This document shows positions 1-7,570 of a stretch of 33,116 nt of DNA, in pieces. Source of the DNA: Nevskia sp. GTDB lineage: Bacteria; Pseudomonadota; Gammaproteobacteria; Nevskiales; Nevskiaceae. The stretch is taken from the NCBI GenBank assembly GCA_016779605.1, contig JADHNH010000035.1, positions 1 to 33,116 on the forward strand, read 5' to 3'. Position 1 is the first letter of the stretch; every line of letters begins with the position of its first letter. The notes beneath the pieces are model-generated. The model was not told where the DNA came from. It ran no database searches and saw only the letters and a program-made list of their open reading frames with translations. The translations under genes were made by a program, and so were the position numbers.

Positions 1-974
1 TAGAATCCGCCGGCGACGTCCACCACGATCCGGCCCACCGTGCCGCCCTGCATGAAACCGGCGAGGCCGCGGCCGATGTCGCGCACCGGGATGGTCGAAT
101 CCACCGGCACGGTCAGCCCGCCGGCCAGCCATGCGCCCAGCCGCTGCAGGTCGTCGGGCCGGGACTTCACGTTGACGAAACCGACGCGCGACGCTGCCGC
201 CACACTGGCCAGCTTGTCGACGACGAACGCCAGCGAGGGCAAGGTGCACACGTAGGCGCCGCCGTCGCGAATGCTGCCCTTCCATTGCCGCCAGCGATAG
301 GCAGCCGCGGCGTCGAACACCACGTCGAACGGCCCCTGCGCGACTTCGCTGGGCCGCCCGGCCTTGCGGTCGACGATCCTTGCCGCGCCCAGGCTGCGGG
401 CGATGTCGAGGCCGCGGCCCGAGCCGACCGCCTCGACGGTGGCACCGAGCCGCTGCGCGATGGCCACGCCCATCTGGCCGACGCCGCCGGATACCCCCGT
501 CACCAGCACGCGGCCGCCGGCGGCGGGCAGCCGGCCGACGTCCCGCAGCGCCTGCAGAGCGGTCAGGCCGGGCGTGGCCGCTGCCGCCGCCTGGGCGTGC
601 GGCACGCCGGACGGCTTCAGGGCGATGCCGTCCGCGCGCGCCAGCAGCGCTTCGGCGAATGCGCCGCGGCGGTTGGACGGACTGTAGGGCAGGAAGCCGA
701 ATACGCTGTCGCCGGGCTTGAAGCCCGCGCAGTCCGCGCCGACCGCGTCGACGACGCCGGAGAAGTCGTAGCCCAGCACCATGGGGAAGTTGCGCGCATG
801 CAGGAATTTCACCGTGCCCAGCGCAACCTTGTAGTCCGCGGGGTTCAGCGCGGAGGCCTGCACGCGCACGCGCACTTCGCCGTTGCCGGGCTCCGGCAGC
901 GGCATCGCCATGGGCGCGAAGCGATCGAGCGAGCCGTAGGCGGGCAGGGCGATGGTTCGAATGGTTTCCGGCAT
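1..974 (-). CDS. Zinc-type alcohol dehydrogenase / quinone oxidoreductase (MDR family), 3' end at window edge
   Basis: Translation from the ATG at 974 runs open for 324 codons to the window edge, where the last two bases read TA, probably the start of a stop codon, so the gene is almost complete. The N-terminus has the MDR GroES-like fold pattern (ALNPADYK, then VLGYDFSGVVDAVG). A nucleotide-binding motif TGVSGGVGQMG lies near residues 157-167. No structural-zinc cysteine cluster is seen, which favours the quinone oxidoreductase branch (NADPH-dependent reduction of enones or quinones); the substrate is unknown. An AGGAG lies 9 nt before the start. It sits 32 bp downstream of the SRPBCC gene on the same strand, a likely two-gene operon. 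Confidence 0.88.
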   Translation of the reverse strand, partial: MPETIRTIALPAYGSLDRFAPMAMPLPEPGNGEVRVRVQASALNPADYKVALGTVKFLHARNFPMVLGYDFSGVVDAVGADCAGFKPGDSVFGFLPYSPSNRRGAFAEALLARADGIALKPSGVPHAQAAAAATPGLTALQALRDVGRLPAAGGRVLVTGVSGGVGQMGVAIAQRLGATVEAVGSGRGLDIARSLGAARIVDRKAGRPSEVAQGPFDVVFDAAAAYRWRQWKGSIRDGGAYVCTLPSLAFVVDKLASVAAASRVGFVNVKSRPDDLQRLGAWLAGGLTVPVDSTIPVRDIGRGLAGFMQGGTVGRIVVDVAGGF

Positions 975-1006
975 GGCGCTTTGCTCCTGGTGATGGTTGG
1001 TGCGAA

Positions 1007-1477
1007 TCAGCCCGTGCGGACACCGGCAGGGCGCGGCTTTTTGGCCGTGCCGCGCCTGGCCGGAACGGCCGCGGCGCGAGCCCGCCGCGCGGCAAAGTAC
1101 TCGCGCATGGGCTTGAAGTAGAAATTCTCCCAGCCGCCGAGCTCGTAGCCGGTATGCCCGTCCGGCACCTGGCTGTGCCGCAGGCGCAGCCGCGTGCCCT
1201 GCCGGACGGGGCGCAGGCTGACCCGGATGATCGAGTCGGCGTCCGCATCGCTGAATTCGCTGGTGCGCCAGGTCTGCACGATGCGCTTGCCCGGCACCAG
1301 CTCGAGGTTCCTGCCCGAGATGTAGCCGTCCCAGGCGCTGACGCGTGCGCCGGGACGCAGCGACATCACCGCCTTGCCACCGGTCATGCGGCTGTGACGG
1401 CGGCTGTCCAGCCAGGCGGCGTAGACCTCTTCCGGCGGCGCCGGGATGGTGGCGGTCAGCGTGAATGCGTAGCTCAT
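1007..1477 (-). CDS. SRPBCC / AHSA1-type domain protein
   Basis: 156 aa. The pattern FTLTATIPAPPEEVYAAWLD at the N-terminus and a glycine- and tryptophan-rich middle (VSAWDGYISGRNLELVPGKRIVQTWR) are typical of the AHSA1 (activator of Hsp90 ATPase-like) branch of the START/SRPBCC fold, a small helix-grip cavity that binds hydrophobic ligands. The tail after about residue 128 is basic and Ala/Arg-rich. I chose the ATG at 1477, with GGGGGAG about 6 nt upstream, over one 7 codons earlier. Proteins of this class often sit next to ArsR regulators; none is present here, but a palindrome overlaps the predicted promoter. The biochemical role is unknown. Confidence 0.85.
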   Translation of the reverse strand: MSYAFTLTATIPAPPEEVYAAWLDSRRHSRMTGGKAVMSLRPGARVSAWDGYISGRNLELVPGKRIVQTWRTSEFSDADADSIIRVSLRPVRQGTRLRLRHSQVPDGHTGYELGGWENFYFKPMREYFAARRARAAAVPARRGTAKKPRPAGVRTG

Positions 1478-1587
1478 GCCCGGCTCCCCCGGTGCCAATG
1501 CCGCGCGGACTGCGCGTCACCAAGGCATCCGATCGGTGCCGGCGGCAAGGGCGGCAGCAAAGGCGTGCGGATGCCGCCTGGGCATTG

Positions 1588-1627
1588 AACATAGCAGACT
1601 GCAAGGGTCATACTCAACCATATGGTT
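1588..1627 (-). promoter_or_regulatory. Candidate promoter with a 12-bp palindromic operator
   Basis: On the minus strand TTGAGT (1617-1612) and TATGTT (1593-1588) are separated by 18 bp, a plausible sigma70 promoter for the SRPBCC/MDR pair. The perfect palindrome AACCATATGGTT (1616-1627) overlaps the upstream edge of the -35 box, as a repressor operator would. No adjacent regulator is encoded. The pattern is seen in the sequence; its function is inferred. Confidence 0.4.
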
Positions 1628-1669
1628 TACTTACCGTGCGCTGCGGGGCGGCGGGGGCCGCAGATGAAC

Positions 1670-2482
1670 TCAGTGCAGGTAGCCGAGCAACAGGGCGTTG
1701 ACGCGCTCCGGCGCGTCGAGTTGCAGCCAGTGGTTGACGCCGTCGAGGCGCGCGTAGCTCCAGGCGGCGTCGACGTAGCGCTCCGAAGCCGTCATCTGCG
1801 CTTCGCACAGCGCGATGTCGCGGCTGCTCCAGACGCCCAGCACCGGCACTTCGACCGCCGGCCAGTTGCGCGGCAGGATCATCCGCAGGTTGGCGCGGTA
1901 CCAGTTCAGCGCCGCGGTCAGGCGGCCCGGACGCGACAGGTCGGCGATCCAGCGTTCGCATTCGGCGTCGTAGCGGATCAGGGCGCGGAACAGCCGCCAG
2001 CGGCAGCAGCGGATGACGAACTCGGCCAGGCCGCGCAGCTGGAAGAACAGGATGTAGGAGCCCATCAGCTTCTGCCGGAGGGGCGCGCCGGCGTATGCGC
2101 GCGGGTGGCCGACCGACAGCGCGACGTAGCGGTCGACGCGCTCGGGGTACGCCATGCACAGCTGCCAGCCGAGGGCAGCGCCCCAGTCGTGCCCGACCAG
2201 CCGCACCTTGCTCACCTGCAGCGCGTCGAGCAGGCCGACGACGTCGCCGAGCAGCTGTGGCATCGCGTAGTCCCGGCACGCGGCCGGCGCGTCGGACTGG
2301 CCATAGCCCCGCAGGTCGGGCGCAATCACCCGGTAGCCGGCGGCGACCAGGGCCGGGATCTGGAGGCGCCAGACCGCGTGCGAGTCGGGGAAACCGTGGA
2401 GCAGCAGGACCTCCGGTCCCTTGCCGTCGACCAGCACGTTCAGATCGATGCCGTTGACGTGAAGCTTTTGCGCCGCGGCCAT
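1670..2482 (-). CDS. Alpha/beta hydrolase, epoxide hydrolase-like
   Basis: 270 aa from the ATG at 2482, which has GGGGGA about 7 nt upstream; an in-frame start 15 codons earlier lacks such a site. Order of motifs: oxyanion-hole HGFP (in LLLHGFPDSHAVW), DLRGYGQSD, the nucleophile elbow VGHDWGA with Asp as nucleophile, and a C-terminal GVNHWLQLDAPERV that supplies the catalytic His. An Asp nucleophile followed by Trp is typical of soluble epoxide hydrolases and haloalkane dehalogenases, so hydrolysis of an epoxide or a related substrate is likely, but the substrate cannot be read from sequence. A 192-bp gap separates it from the SRPBCC gene downstream. Confidence 0.88.
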   Translation of the reverse strand: MAAAQKLHVNGIDLNVLVDGKGPEVLLLHGFPDSHAVWRLQIPALVAAGYRVIAPDLRGYGQSDAPAACRDYAMPQLLGDVVGLLDALQVSKVRLVGHDWGAALGWQLCMAYPERVDRYVALSVGHPRAYAGAPLRQKLMGSYILFFQLRGLAEFVIRCCRWRLFRALIRYDAECERWIADLSRPGRLTAALNWYRANLRMILPRNWPAVEVPVLGVWSSRDIALCEAQMTASERYVDAAWSYARLDGVNHWLQLDAPERVNALLLGYLH

Positions 2483-2632
2483 GCCTGTCCCCCGTTGCTT
2501 GTGATGGATCAGCCGATCCCCTAGCATTCAAGCACAACTAAATCAGAAAGCCGCGTGGAATCCCGTGACTGCCGCCGGAACCGCCGACAGCCACGGTACG
2601 CCTCCACCGGTCGGCCCTGCCAGAGGAACGCG

Positions 2633-3307
2633 GTGTTGTCGAAGACCTTCAAGTACGCCTTTGCGCTTCCGCTCCTGGCGCTGCTGGCCGGCGGATTGTC
2701 CGGCTGCCTGTTCGGCCACCGCGCTTCTCCGGCGCCCGAGCCGGCGCCGGCTGCAATGTTCCCCTCGGTGCTGCAGCACGCGATCGCGATCCAGGTGGTG
2801 GATCAGCGCCCGCCGCTGGAAACGGTGTCCGACCCCAGCTTCGCCTCGGGCTATGCGTACACCACCGACCGCGCCGACGAACAGGTGCGCAGCTTCGTCG
2901 CCGCCGTCGGCGCCAACCTGCGCGCCGGCAAGGGCATTTCGGCCTACCGCAACGGCAATGCCGGCGAGGCCGCCGATCCGGCCGGGCTGCGCTTCACCTT
3001 CCTGGTGCGCCACTGGTACGCCAAGTGGCCCATGCATACGTCCGCCAGCATCATCCCGGTGGAAGGCGAAATCGTGGTGGAGCTGCAGGTGTTCAAGGGC
3101 GAGCGCATCGTCTACGACCAGCCGTACCGCACGCCGGGCGAGCCGCTGGCGGCGGACCTCGGCGCGCTCACGCGGCAGAACTACGCCAGCTTCATCGCGA
3201 TCAGCCTGAGCACCAAGCAGAACCAGCTGCAGGACGACGCCGTCAAGCTCATCGTCAAGGACCTGGCCGGCAACTGGCCGGCGATCGCGGCTGCGGAAAA
3301 CGGCTAA
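2633..3307 (+). CDS. Predicted outer-membrane lipoprotein of unknown function
   Basis: About 224 aa. The likely start is GTG 2633 (or TTG 2636), directly after AGAGGA at 2622-2627. This gives a compact lipoprotein signal peptide: a basic start (SKTFKY), a hydrophobic core and the lipobox LSGC, followed by a Pro/Ala-rich linker (SPAPEPAPAA). A longer reading back to ATG 2555 would put an Arg-rich stretch before the signal and is unlikely. The mature part (about 190 residues) contains VVDQRPPLETV and a beta-rich region (RFTFLVRHWYAKWPMHT; GEIVVELQVF). I do not recognise a family. It converges on the next SDR gene with only 17 bp between stops. Confidence 0.75.
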   Translation: MLSKTFKYAFALPLLALLAGGLSGCLFGHRASPAPEPAPAAMFPSVLQHAIAIQVVDQRPPLETVSDPSFASGYAYTTDRADEQVRSFVAAVGANLRAGKGISAYRNGNAGEAADPAGLRFTFLVRHWYAKWPMHTSASIIPVEGEIVVELQVFKGERIVYDQPYRTPGEPLAADLGALTRQNYASFIAISLSTKQNQLQDDAVKLIVKDLAGNWPAIAAAENG

Positions 3308-3324
3308 CGCTGCGAGGCGGGGAT

Positions 3325-4185
3325 TCAGCCGGGCTTGCGGCTCAGCCCGAGCCTGGAGCCGATCAGCTTGTCGACCAGCCGCCGCGGCAGCAGGCTGGGG
3401 ATGGTCCAGTTGGCCAGCCGGCCGGGCACCACCGCGTAGCGCACTTTCGGCGCCGCCGCGGTAAGCGCCTCGTGCACGGTTTCGCCGATCCGCTCCGGCG
3501 GCAGCCCTTTCCTGCCCTCGGCGATGAAGAAGTCGCGGAAGCGTCTCATCGCCGGGGCGATGTCGAGGTGTTCGTAGGGAGCGGTGTCGACTTCCGCGGC
3601 CTTGTCCCAGATCGGCGTGGCGACGTGGCCGGGGGCCACCAGCACCACGTCGATGCCGTAGAACAGCAGCTCTCGCCGCAGGCTTTCGGAGAGTCCTTCC
3701 AGGCCATGCTTGGACGCCACGTAGGGCGCCAGGAACGGCGCGCCGATGCGCCCGCCGACCGAGCTGATGTTGACGATGCGGCCCGGCGGCCCCTGCAGCG
3801 AGGCGTCGGTGCCCAGCAGCGGCAGGAACGCCTGGGTCACGATCACCGGCCCGACCAGGTTCACTTCGAGCTGGCGCCGCAGCTCCGCCACCGGCAGGTG
3901 GCTCAAGGGCCCGGCCACCGCAATGCCGGCGTTGTTGACCAGGCCGGCCAGGGTGGTGCCGCCCAGCCGCTCCCGCACGGTCCCGGCCGCGGCGCGCACC
4001 GCATCCTCGTCGGTGACGTCGAACACCAGCGGCGTAAACCGCTCGCCCAGCGCCTGCGCCAGGCCTTGCGCATCGGCGGCCCGGCGCACGCTGCCGAACA
4101 CCCGGAAGCCGCGGTCGCCGAGCAGCCTTGCGGTGGCCTGGCCGATGCCGGTGGATACGCCGGTGACGACGACGCTGCCTTGCAT
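3325..4185 (-). CDS. Short-chain dehydrogenase/reductase (classical SDR)
   Basis: 286 aa. The Rossmann motif TGVSTGIG is at residues 8-15, NNAG at 84-87, the catalytic serine in NISS (about 141-142) and YVASK (Tyr155, Lys159), so the active site is complete. A basic residue after the second beta strand (SVRR) suggests NADP(H) preference. The C-terminal extension of about 40 residues (WTIPSLLPRRLVDKLIGSRLG) is amphipathic and resembles that of membrane-associated SDRs acting on lipid, retinol or steroid substrates. The substrate is not determinable. It stands alone on the minus strand. Confidence 0.9.
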   Translation of the reverse strand: MQGSVVVTGVSTGIGQATARLLGDRGFRVFGSVRRAADAQGLAQALGERFTPLVFDVTDEDAVRAAAGTVRERLGGTTLAGLVNNAGIAVAGPLSHLPVAELRRQLEVNLVGPVIVTQAFLPLLGTDASLQGPPGRIVNISSVGGRIGAPFLAPYVASKHGLEGLSESLRRELLFYGIDVVLVAPGHVATPIWDKAAEVDTAPYEHLDIAPAMRRFRDFFIAEGRKGLPPERIGETVHEALTAAAPKVRYAVVPGRLANWTIPSLLPRRLVDKLIGSRLGLSRKPG

Positions 4186-4317
4186 GAGTCATCCGCCTGT
4201 GTATGCCGGCGTGGACGCCGGCGGGGTCGGATTCCTCCGACGGAGCCGGCAGCATCGGCCAGCCGCGGCGGGCCTGCAAGCGCGGGCGCGGCAAGGCCGG
4301 CGATCCGACGCCGCCGC

Positions 4318-4560
4318 ATGGTAAGGTCCGCGTATGTCGATCTGCGGCTGCAGCCGGGGGCGGACCTCGCCGTGCCGGTAGCGTCGGATCGCGAACTGGC
4401 CCTTTACGTGGTTTCCGGAGAACTCGTGGTGGAACAAACGCTGGTGGGCACGTCCGTCCTGGCGCATCTGGGCGCCGCGGTCGGATCGGTCCGACTGCGC
4501 GCGGAAGGTGCCGCGCGCGCCGTGTTGCCGGGCGGCGTGTCGCTGCCGGGGCGGACGTAA
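4318..4560 (+). pseudogene. Pirin C-terminal domain remnant
   Basis: An 80-codon open stretch from ATG 4318 reads YVDLRLQPGADLAVPV, then RELALYVVSGELVVEQ, and ends VLPGGVSLPGR. This matches the core strands of the second cupin domain of pirin. The N-terminal cupin with its metal ligands and the C-terminal tail found in full pirins (about 230-290 aa) are both missing, so the gene is a fragment. Its TAA overlaps the ATG of the next gene (TAATG), so it may still be translated and coupled. The alternative, a small free-standing cupin, cannot be excluded. The family assignment is from memory of pirin sequences. Confidence 0.45.
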
Positions 4561-5123
4561 TGGGCCGCATCGGAAACCCGCGGGCGGGGATGTCCTGGAA
4601 GCACCTGGCCGGGTGCTGCGCGCTGGCCTTGTGCGCGCCGCTGGCGCTGCAGGCCCAGCAGGCCGCGCCGGAGCGGCGGGCGGTGCCGGGCGCCGGCGCC
4701 TCGGCGCCGGCCCAGCAGACCGACCCCACCGCGGAGACCCAGCACGAGAACCCCGACCCCTACGCCGACCTGCCGGCGCCGACCGGCAAGCCGGCGCCGA
4801 CGCCGCAGGACCAGGAGCGCAAGACCGAGGACGTGCAGCTCAAGGGCGTGGAGGTGCAGGGCAAGCACGACGTGCTGCACGACGCCGACAAGCGGCTGAA
4901 GGCGCTGCAGGACTCGCTGCCCTGCAGCGGCTGCGACGTGCCGCCGCGCAAGAAGAAATTCGTGCGCCGCATGGTCGACAAGGCGATCAACGAGATCACC
5001 CCGCAGCCGCCGCCGGAACGCAGCCACGAGGTCAACGACAAGGCGCAGGAGTATTCGCAGGACGGCCAGTGCATCGGCGTCAACGATGCGCGCCGCTGCG
5101 CGCCGGAAAATACCCGGCCCTAA
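4560..5123 (+). CDS. Small secreted protein of unknown function
   Basis: 187 aa from ATG 4560 (overlapping the previous stop) or 177 aa from ATG 4590. Either gives a Sec signal peptide (SWKHLAGCCALALCAPLALQAQ, cleavage probably after LQA). The mature protein is polar and low in complexity: an Ala/Pro-rich segment, NPDPYADLPAPTGKPAPT, then a charged region (DVQLKGVEVQGKHDVLHDADKRLKALQDSLP), a CSGC pair, a basic KKKFVRR, and two further cysteines near the end (QCIGVNDARRC). Four cysteines in the mature part suggest disulfides in the periplasm. I recognise no family. It ends 2 bp from the convergent LysR gene. Confidence 0.7.
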   Translation: MGRIGNPRAGMSWKHLAGCCALALCAPLALQAQQAAPERRAVPGAGASAPAQQTDPTAETQHENPDPYADLPAPTGKPAPTPQDQERKTEDVQLKGVEVQGKHDVLHDADKRLKALQDSLPCSGCDVPPRKKKFVRRMVDKAINEITPQPPPERSHEVNDKAQEYSQDGQCIGVNDARRCAPENTRP

Positions 5124-5125
5124 GC

Positions 5126-5980
5126 TCAGGGCGCCGCCAGCGCCGACTTCAGCCGCGCCAGCACCGGCGGCGGCAGGCCGGGGCGCCATTTCAAGGCGAT
5201 GCGGCGCTGGAACTGCAGATCGCGCAGCGGCAACGCGCGCAGCGCGCCGCCGGCCAGGCTTTTCGGCGCCAGGGTGACGCCCAGACCCTCCGCCACCAGG
5301 CGCAGGGCGGTTTCGTCGCGTTCCGGCCGGGCGACGATCCGCGGCGCCACGCCGGCGCGGCGCATGTGCGCGATGGCGCTGCCCAGCATTTCGCAGTAGA
5401 AGCGCGCCACCAGCGGCGCCTCGTGCAGGTCGGCCAGGCTCGCCTCGCCGGAAGCAAAGCGGGCATGGCGGCCCTGGCGCGGCACCAGCAGCACGTAAGG
5501 CTCGGCGAACAGCGGCTGCATCTGCCGCGCAGGCCCCTGCGCCAGGGTGATCGCCGCGTCCAGGCGCTTCTGCCGCAGCCACTGCGCGAGCTGCGGCACG
5601 GCGCCTTCCCAGACTTCCACCACGCCGGCGCCGAACTCGGCCCGCAGGCCGGCAAGGTAGCGCGCCACCGCGTCGGGCGCCAGCGTGGCCAGCACTCCCA
5701 GCCGCATGCGTTGCGCGCCCGCGCCGGCGGCGGTCTCGGCGCGCGCCGCGTCGAATTCGTCGAGGATGCGCTGGGCGCGGGCCTGGAAGCGCCGCCCGGC
5801 GGCGGTCAGGCGCAGGCTGCGCCCGCTGGGCCGCTCGAACAGCGCCGTGCCCAGCTCGGCTTCCAGCGCGCGGATGCCGGCGGACAGGGCCGGCTGCGAC
5901 ACGCCGGCGCGGCGCGCGGCCTTGATCGCGCTGCCGTGCTGCACCACCGCGGCGAAATAGCGCAGGTTCTGCATGGACAT
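5126..5980 (-). CDS. LysR-family transcriptional regulator
   Basis: 284 aa, a normal length for the family. The N-terminal winged HTH lies at about residues 5-62 (LRYFAAVVQHGSAIKAARRAGVSQPALSAGIRALEAELG, then LFER and LRLTAAGRRF). A two-lobed effector-binding domain follows (MRLGVLATLAPDAVARYL; LDAAITL; LVAEGLGVTLAPKSLAGG). It is transcribed divergently from the thioesterase gene across a 97-bp gap with repeated TTACC boxes, so it probably controls itself and that gene. The inducer is unknown; the neighbour hints at an acyl-CoA or aromatic acyl-CoA. Confidence 0.93.
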   Translation of the reverse strand: MSMQNLRYFAAVVQHGSAIKAARRAGVSQPALSAGIRALEAELGTALFERPSGRSLRLTAAGRRFQARAQRILDEFDAARAETAAGAGAQRMRLGVLATLAPDAVARYLAGLRAEFGAGVVEVWEGAVPQLAQWLRQKRLDAAITLAQGPARQMQPLFAEPYVLLVPRQGRHARFASGEASLADLHEAPLVARFYCEMLGSAIAHMRRAGVAPRIVARPERDETALRLVAEGLGVTLAPKSLAGGALRALPLRDLQFQRRIALKWRPGLPPPVLARLKSALAAP

Positions 5981-6021
5981 AGGTAAACCTTATCGGTAAC
6001 GCACAGGCCAATCTATTACCG
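5981..6021. promoter_or_regulatory. Candidate LysR operator region with TTACC boxes
   Basis: The divergent gap contains CGGTAA (5994-5999) and TTACCG (6016-6021), a perfect inverted repeat with a 16-bp spacer. Next to it are the near-palindrome AGGTAAACCT (5981-5990) and TTATCGGTAA (5990-5999). Three TTACC-type half sites within 41 bp, touching the LysR start codon, fit the usual multi-site arrangement of LysR regulators. Binding is inferred. Confidence 0.45.
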
Positions 6022-6077
6022 TTGTGGGCCGCGGATCAAATAGCATGCAGCGACTACGACCCAGCCAGGAGCCCCGA

Positions 6078-6572
6078 ATGACCACCGATGCAGGCGCCCG
6101 CACGCGCACGTTCACCTGGACCGACCCCGCCGTCACCGTCGCCGCCGCGCGCAGCATGAGCGGCGTGGAGCTGATGGGCGCGCTGGTGCGCGGCGAGCTG
6201 CCGCGGCCGCCGGTCTGCGACCTGGTGGATTTCGGCCTGACGCGGGCCGCCGAAGGCGAAGTGGAGTTCGCCTTCGAGCCGCGCGAGTTCCACTACAACC
6301 CGATCGGCTCGGTGCACGGCGGCATCATCGCCACCCTGCTGGACTCCGCGCTGGGCTGCTGCGTGCATACCACGCTGCCGGCGGGCGCCGGCTACACCAC
6401 GCTCGAGATCAAGGTGAACTACGTCAAGGCGGTGACGGCGTCCACCGGGCCGATGCGCTGCGCCGCGCGCATCATCCACCGCGGCCGGCGCGTGGCGACC
6501 GCCGAGGCCTGGCTGCGCGCCGCCGACGGGACGCTCTACGCGCACGGCTCCACCACTTGCATGCTGCTGTGA
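6078..6572 (+). CDS. PaaI-type hotdog-fold thioesterase
   Basis: 164 aa from ATG 6078, with AGGAG 7 nt upstream; an ATG 18 codons earlier has no such site. The hotdog signature FHYNPIGSVHGGIIATLLDSALGC carries the HGG loop that binds CoA, followed by GYTTLEIKVNYVKAVTASTGPMRCAARIIHRGRRVATAEAWL, typical of the PaaI/YbgC-like branch. It probably hydrolyses acyl-CoA or aromatic acyl-CoA thioesters in the cytoplasm. It lies opposite a LysR gene, its likely regulator. The substrate cannot be read from the sequence. Confidence 0.9.
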   Translation: MTTDAGARTRTFTWTDPAVTVAAARSMSGVELMGALVRGELPRPPVCDLVDFGLTRAAEGEVEFAFEPREFHYNPIGSVHGGIIATLLDSALGCCVHTTLPAGAGYTTLEIKVNYVKAVTASTGPMRCAARIIHRGRRVATAEAWLRAADGTLYAHGSTTCMLL

Positions 6573-6740
6573 GGCGCACGGCTGGGGGTCCTTTCGCCTG
6601 GCAAGCCGGGTAGTCGAGCCGTCGCCCGCCGGCCGCCTGTCGCAGCGGCCGCGGGCACGCGCCGGCCGTCTTGGGCGATACTGCGCGCCGGCACGCACGG
6701 CCGCAGCCGCGCCGCGGCCGCTATCCACACGAAGGCAAGC

Positions 6741-7550
6741 ATGAAGTTATCCAAGCAGACGGAGCGCAAGCTGGAGCGCTTGGCGATTCCCAACCTGACG
6801 CTCTACCTGGCCAGCGGCCAGGCCATCGCCCTGGTGCTGGCCCTTGCGCAGCCCGGTTTCGGCTCGATCCTGGTGCTGGCGCCGGAACGCGCACTCGGCG
6901 GCGAATGGTGGCGCCTGTTCACCTTCCTGTTCAGCCCGCCGGCCGGCAACCCGTTTTTCGCGCTGTTCACGCTGTACCTGTTCTACTTCATGGGCACGGC
7001 GCTGGAAGCGCACTGGGGCCGGCTGCGCTACAACCTGTACCTGCTGATCGCCTACGTGATGACGGTGGCGGTGGCGTTCGTGTTCCCGTACTCGGTGGCC
7101 ACCAACCTCTACATCGACGGCTCGGTGTTCCTGGCGTTCGCCTGGCTGTACCCCGACTACGAGCTGCTGCTGTTCTTCATCCTGCCGGTGCGCATCAAGT
7201 GGCTGGCGCTGCTGACCTGGCTGTTCTACGGCTGGCAGCTGGTCGCCGGCTACTGGCCGGCGCGGCTGGCGGTGCTGGCGGCGATCGCCAACTTCCTGCT
7301 GTTCTTCGGCCCGGACATCGTCCACCGCGTGCGCTACGGCCACCGGCGCATGCGCAACCAGGCCGCCGCCGCCGCCCGCCGCAACGAGGCGCGTCATGTC
7401 TGCACGGTCTGCGGCATCACCGACAAGACCCACCCGACCATGGACTTCCGCTACTGCTCCAAGTGCGAGCCGCCGGTGGCGTACTGCACCGAGCACCTGC
7501 GCAACCACGCGCACCGGGGGCAGGCGGCCCCGGACAGTGCGCCCGGCTGA
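6741..7550 (+). CDS. Rhomboid-like membrane protein with C-terminal zinc-binding domain
   Basis: 269 aa. Six or so hydrophobic segments fill residues 15-200. The GEWWRLFTFLFSP motif before the loop to the next helix is the rhomboid L1 signature (WR...F.). The catalytic helix position reads YIDGSVFLAFAWLYP, so a serine is present. The later helix (PARLAVLAAIANFLLFF) has no histidine where active rhomboids carry one, which suggests an inactive pseudoprotease. The C-terminus is a Cys/His-rich ribbon: VCTVCG, then YCSKCE, YCTEHLRNHAH. A 168-bp gap without a gene precedes it. Its convergent neighbour ends 20 bp away. Confidence 0.8.
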   Translation: MKLSKQTERKLERLAIPNLTLYLASGQAIALVLALAQPGFGSILVLAPERALGGEWWRLFTFLFSPPAGNPFFALFTLYLFYFMGTALEAHWGRLRYNLYLLIAYVMTVAVAFVFPYSVATNLYIDGSVFLAFAWLYPDYELLLFFILPVRIKWLALLTWLFYGWQLVAGYWPARLAVLAAIANFLLFFGPDIVHRVRYGHRRMRNQAAAAARRNEARHVCTVCGITDKTHPTMDFRYCSKCEPPVAYCTEHLRNHAHRGQAAPDSAPG

Positions 7551-7570
7551 GCCGATCGACTTTCCGGGCG

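Noticed and set aside
2543..4729. Very long open frames antisense to or out of frame with good genes (also at 6671-9346, 23541-25655, 30614-33034)
   Set aside because: They are Arg/Ala/Gly/Pro-rich, match no family, and lie opposite genes with complete family motifs; GC-rich codon bias creates such shadows.
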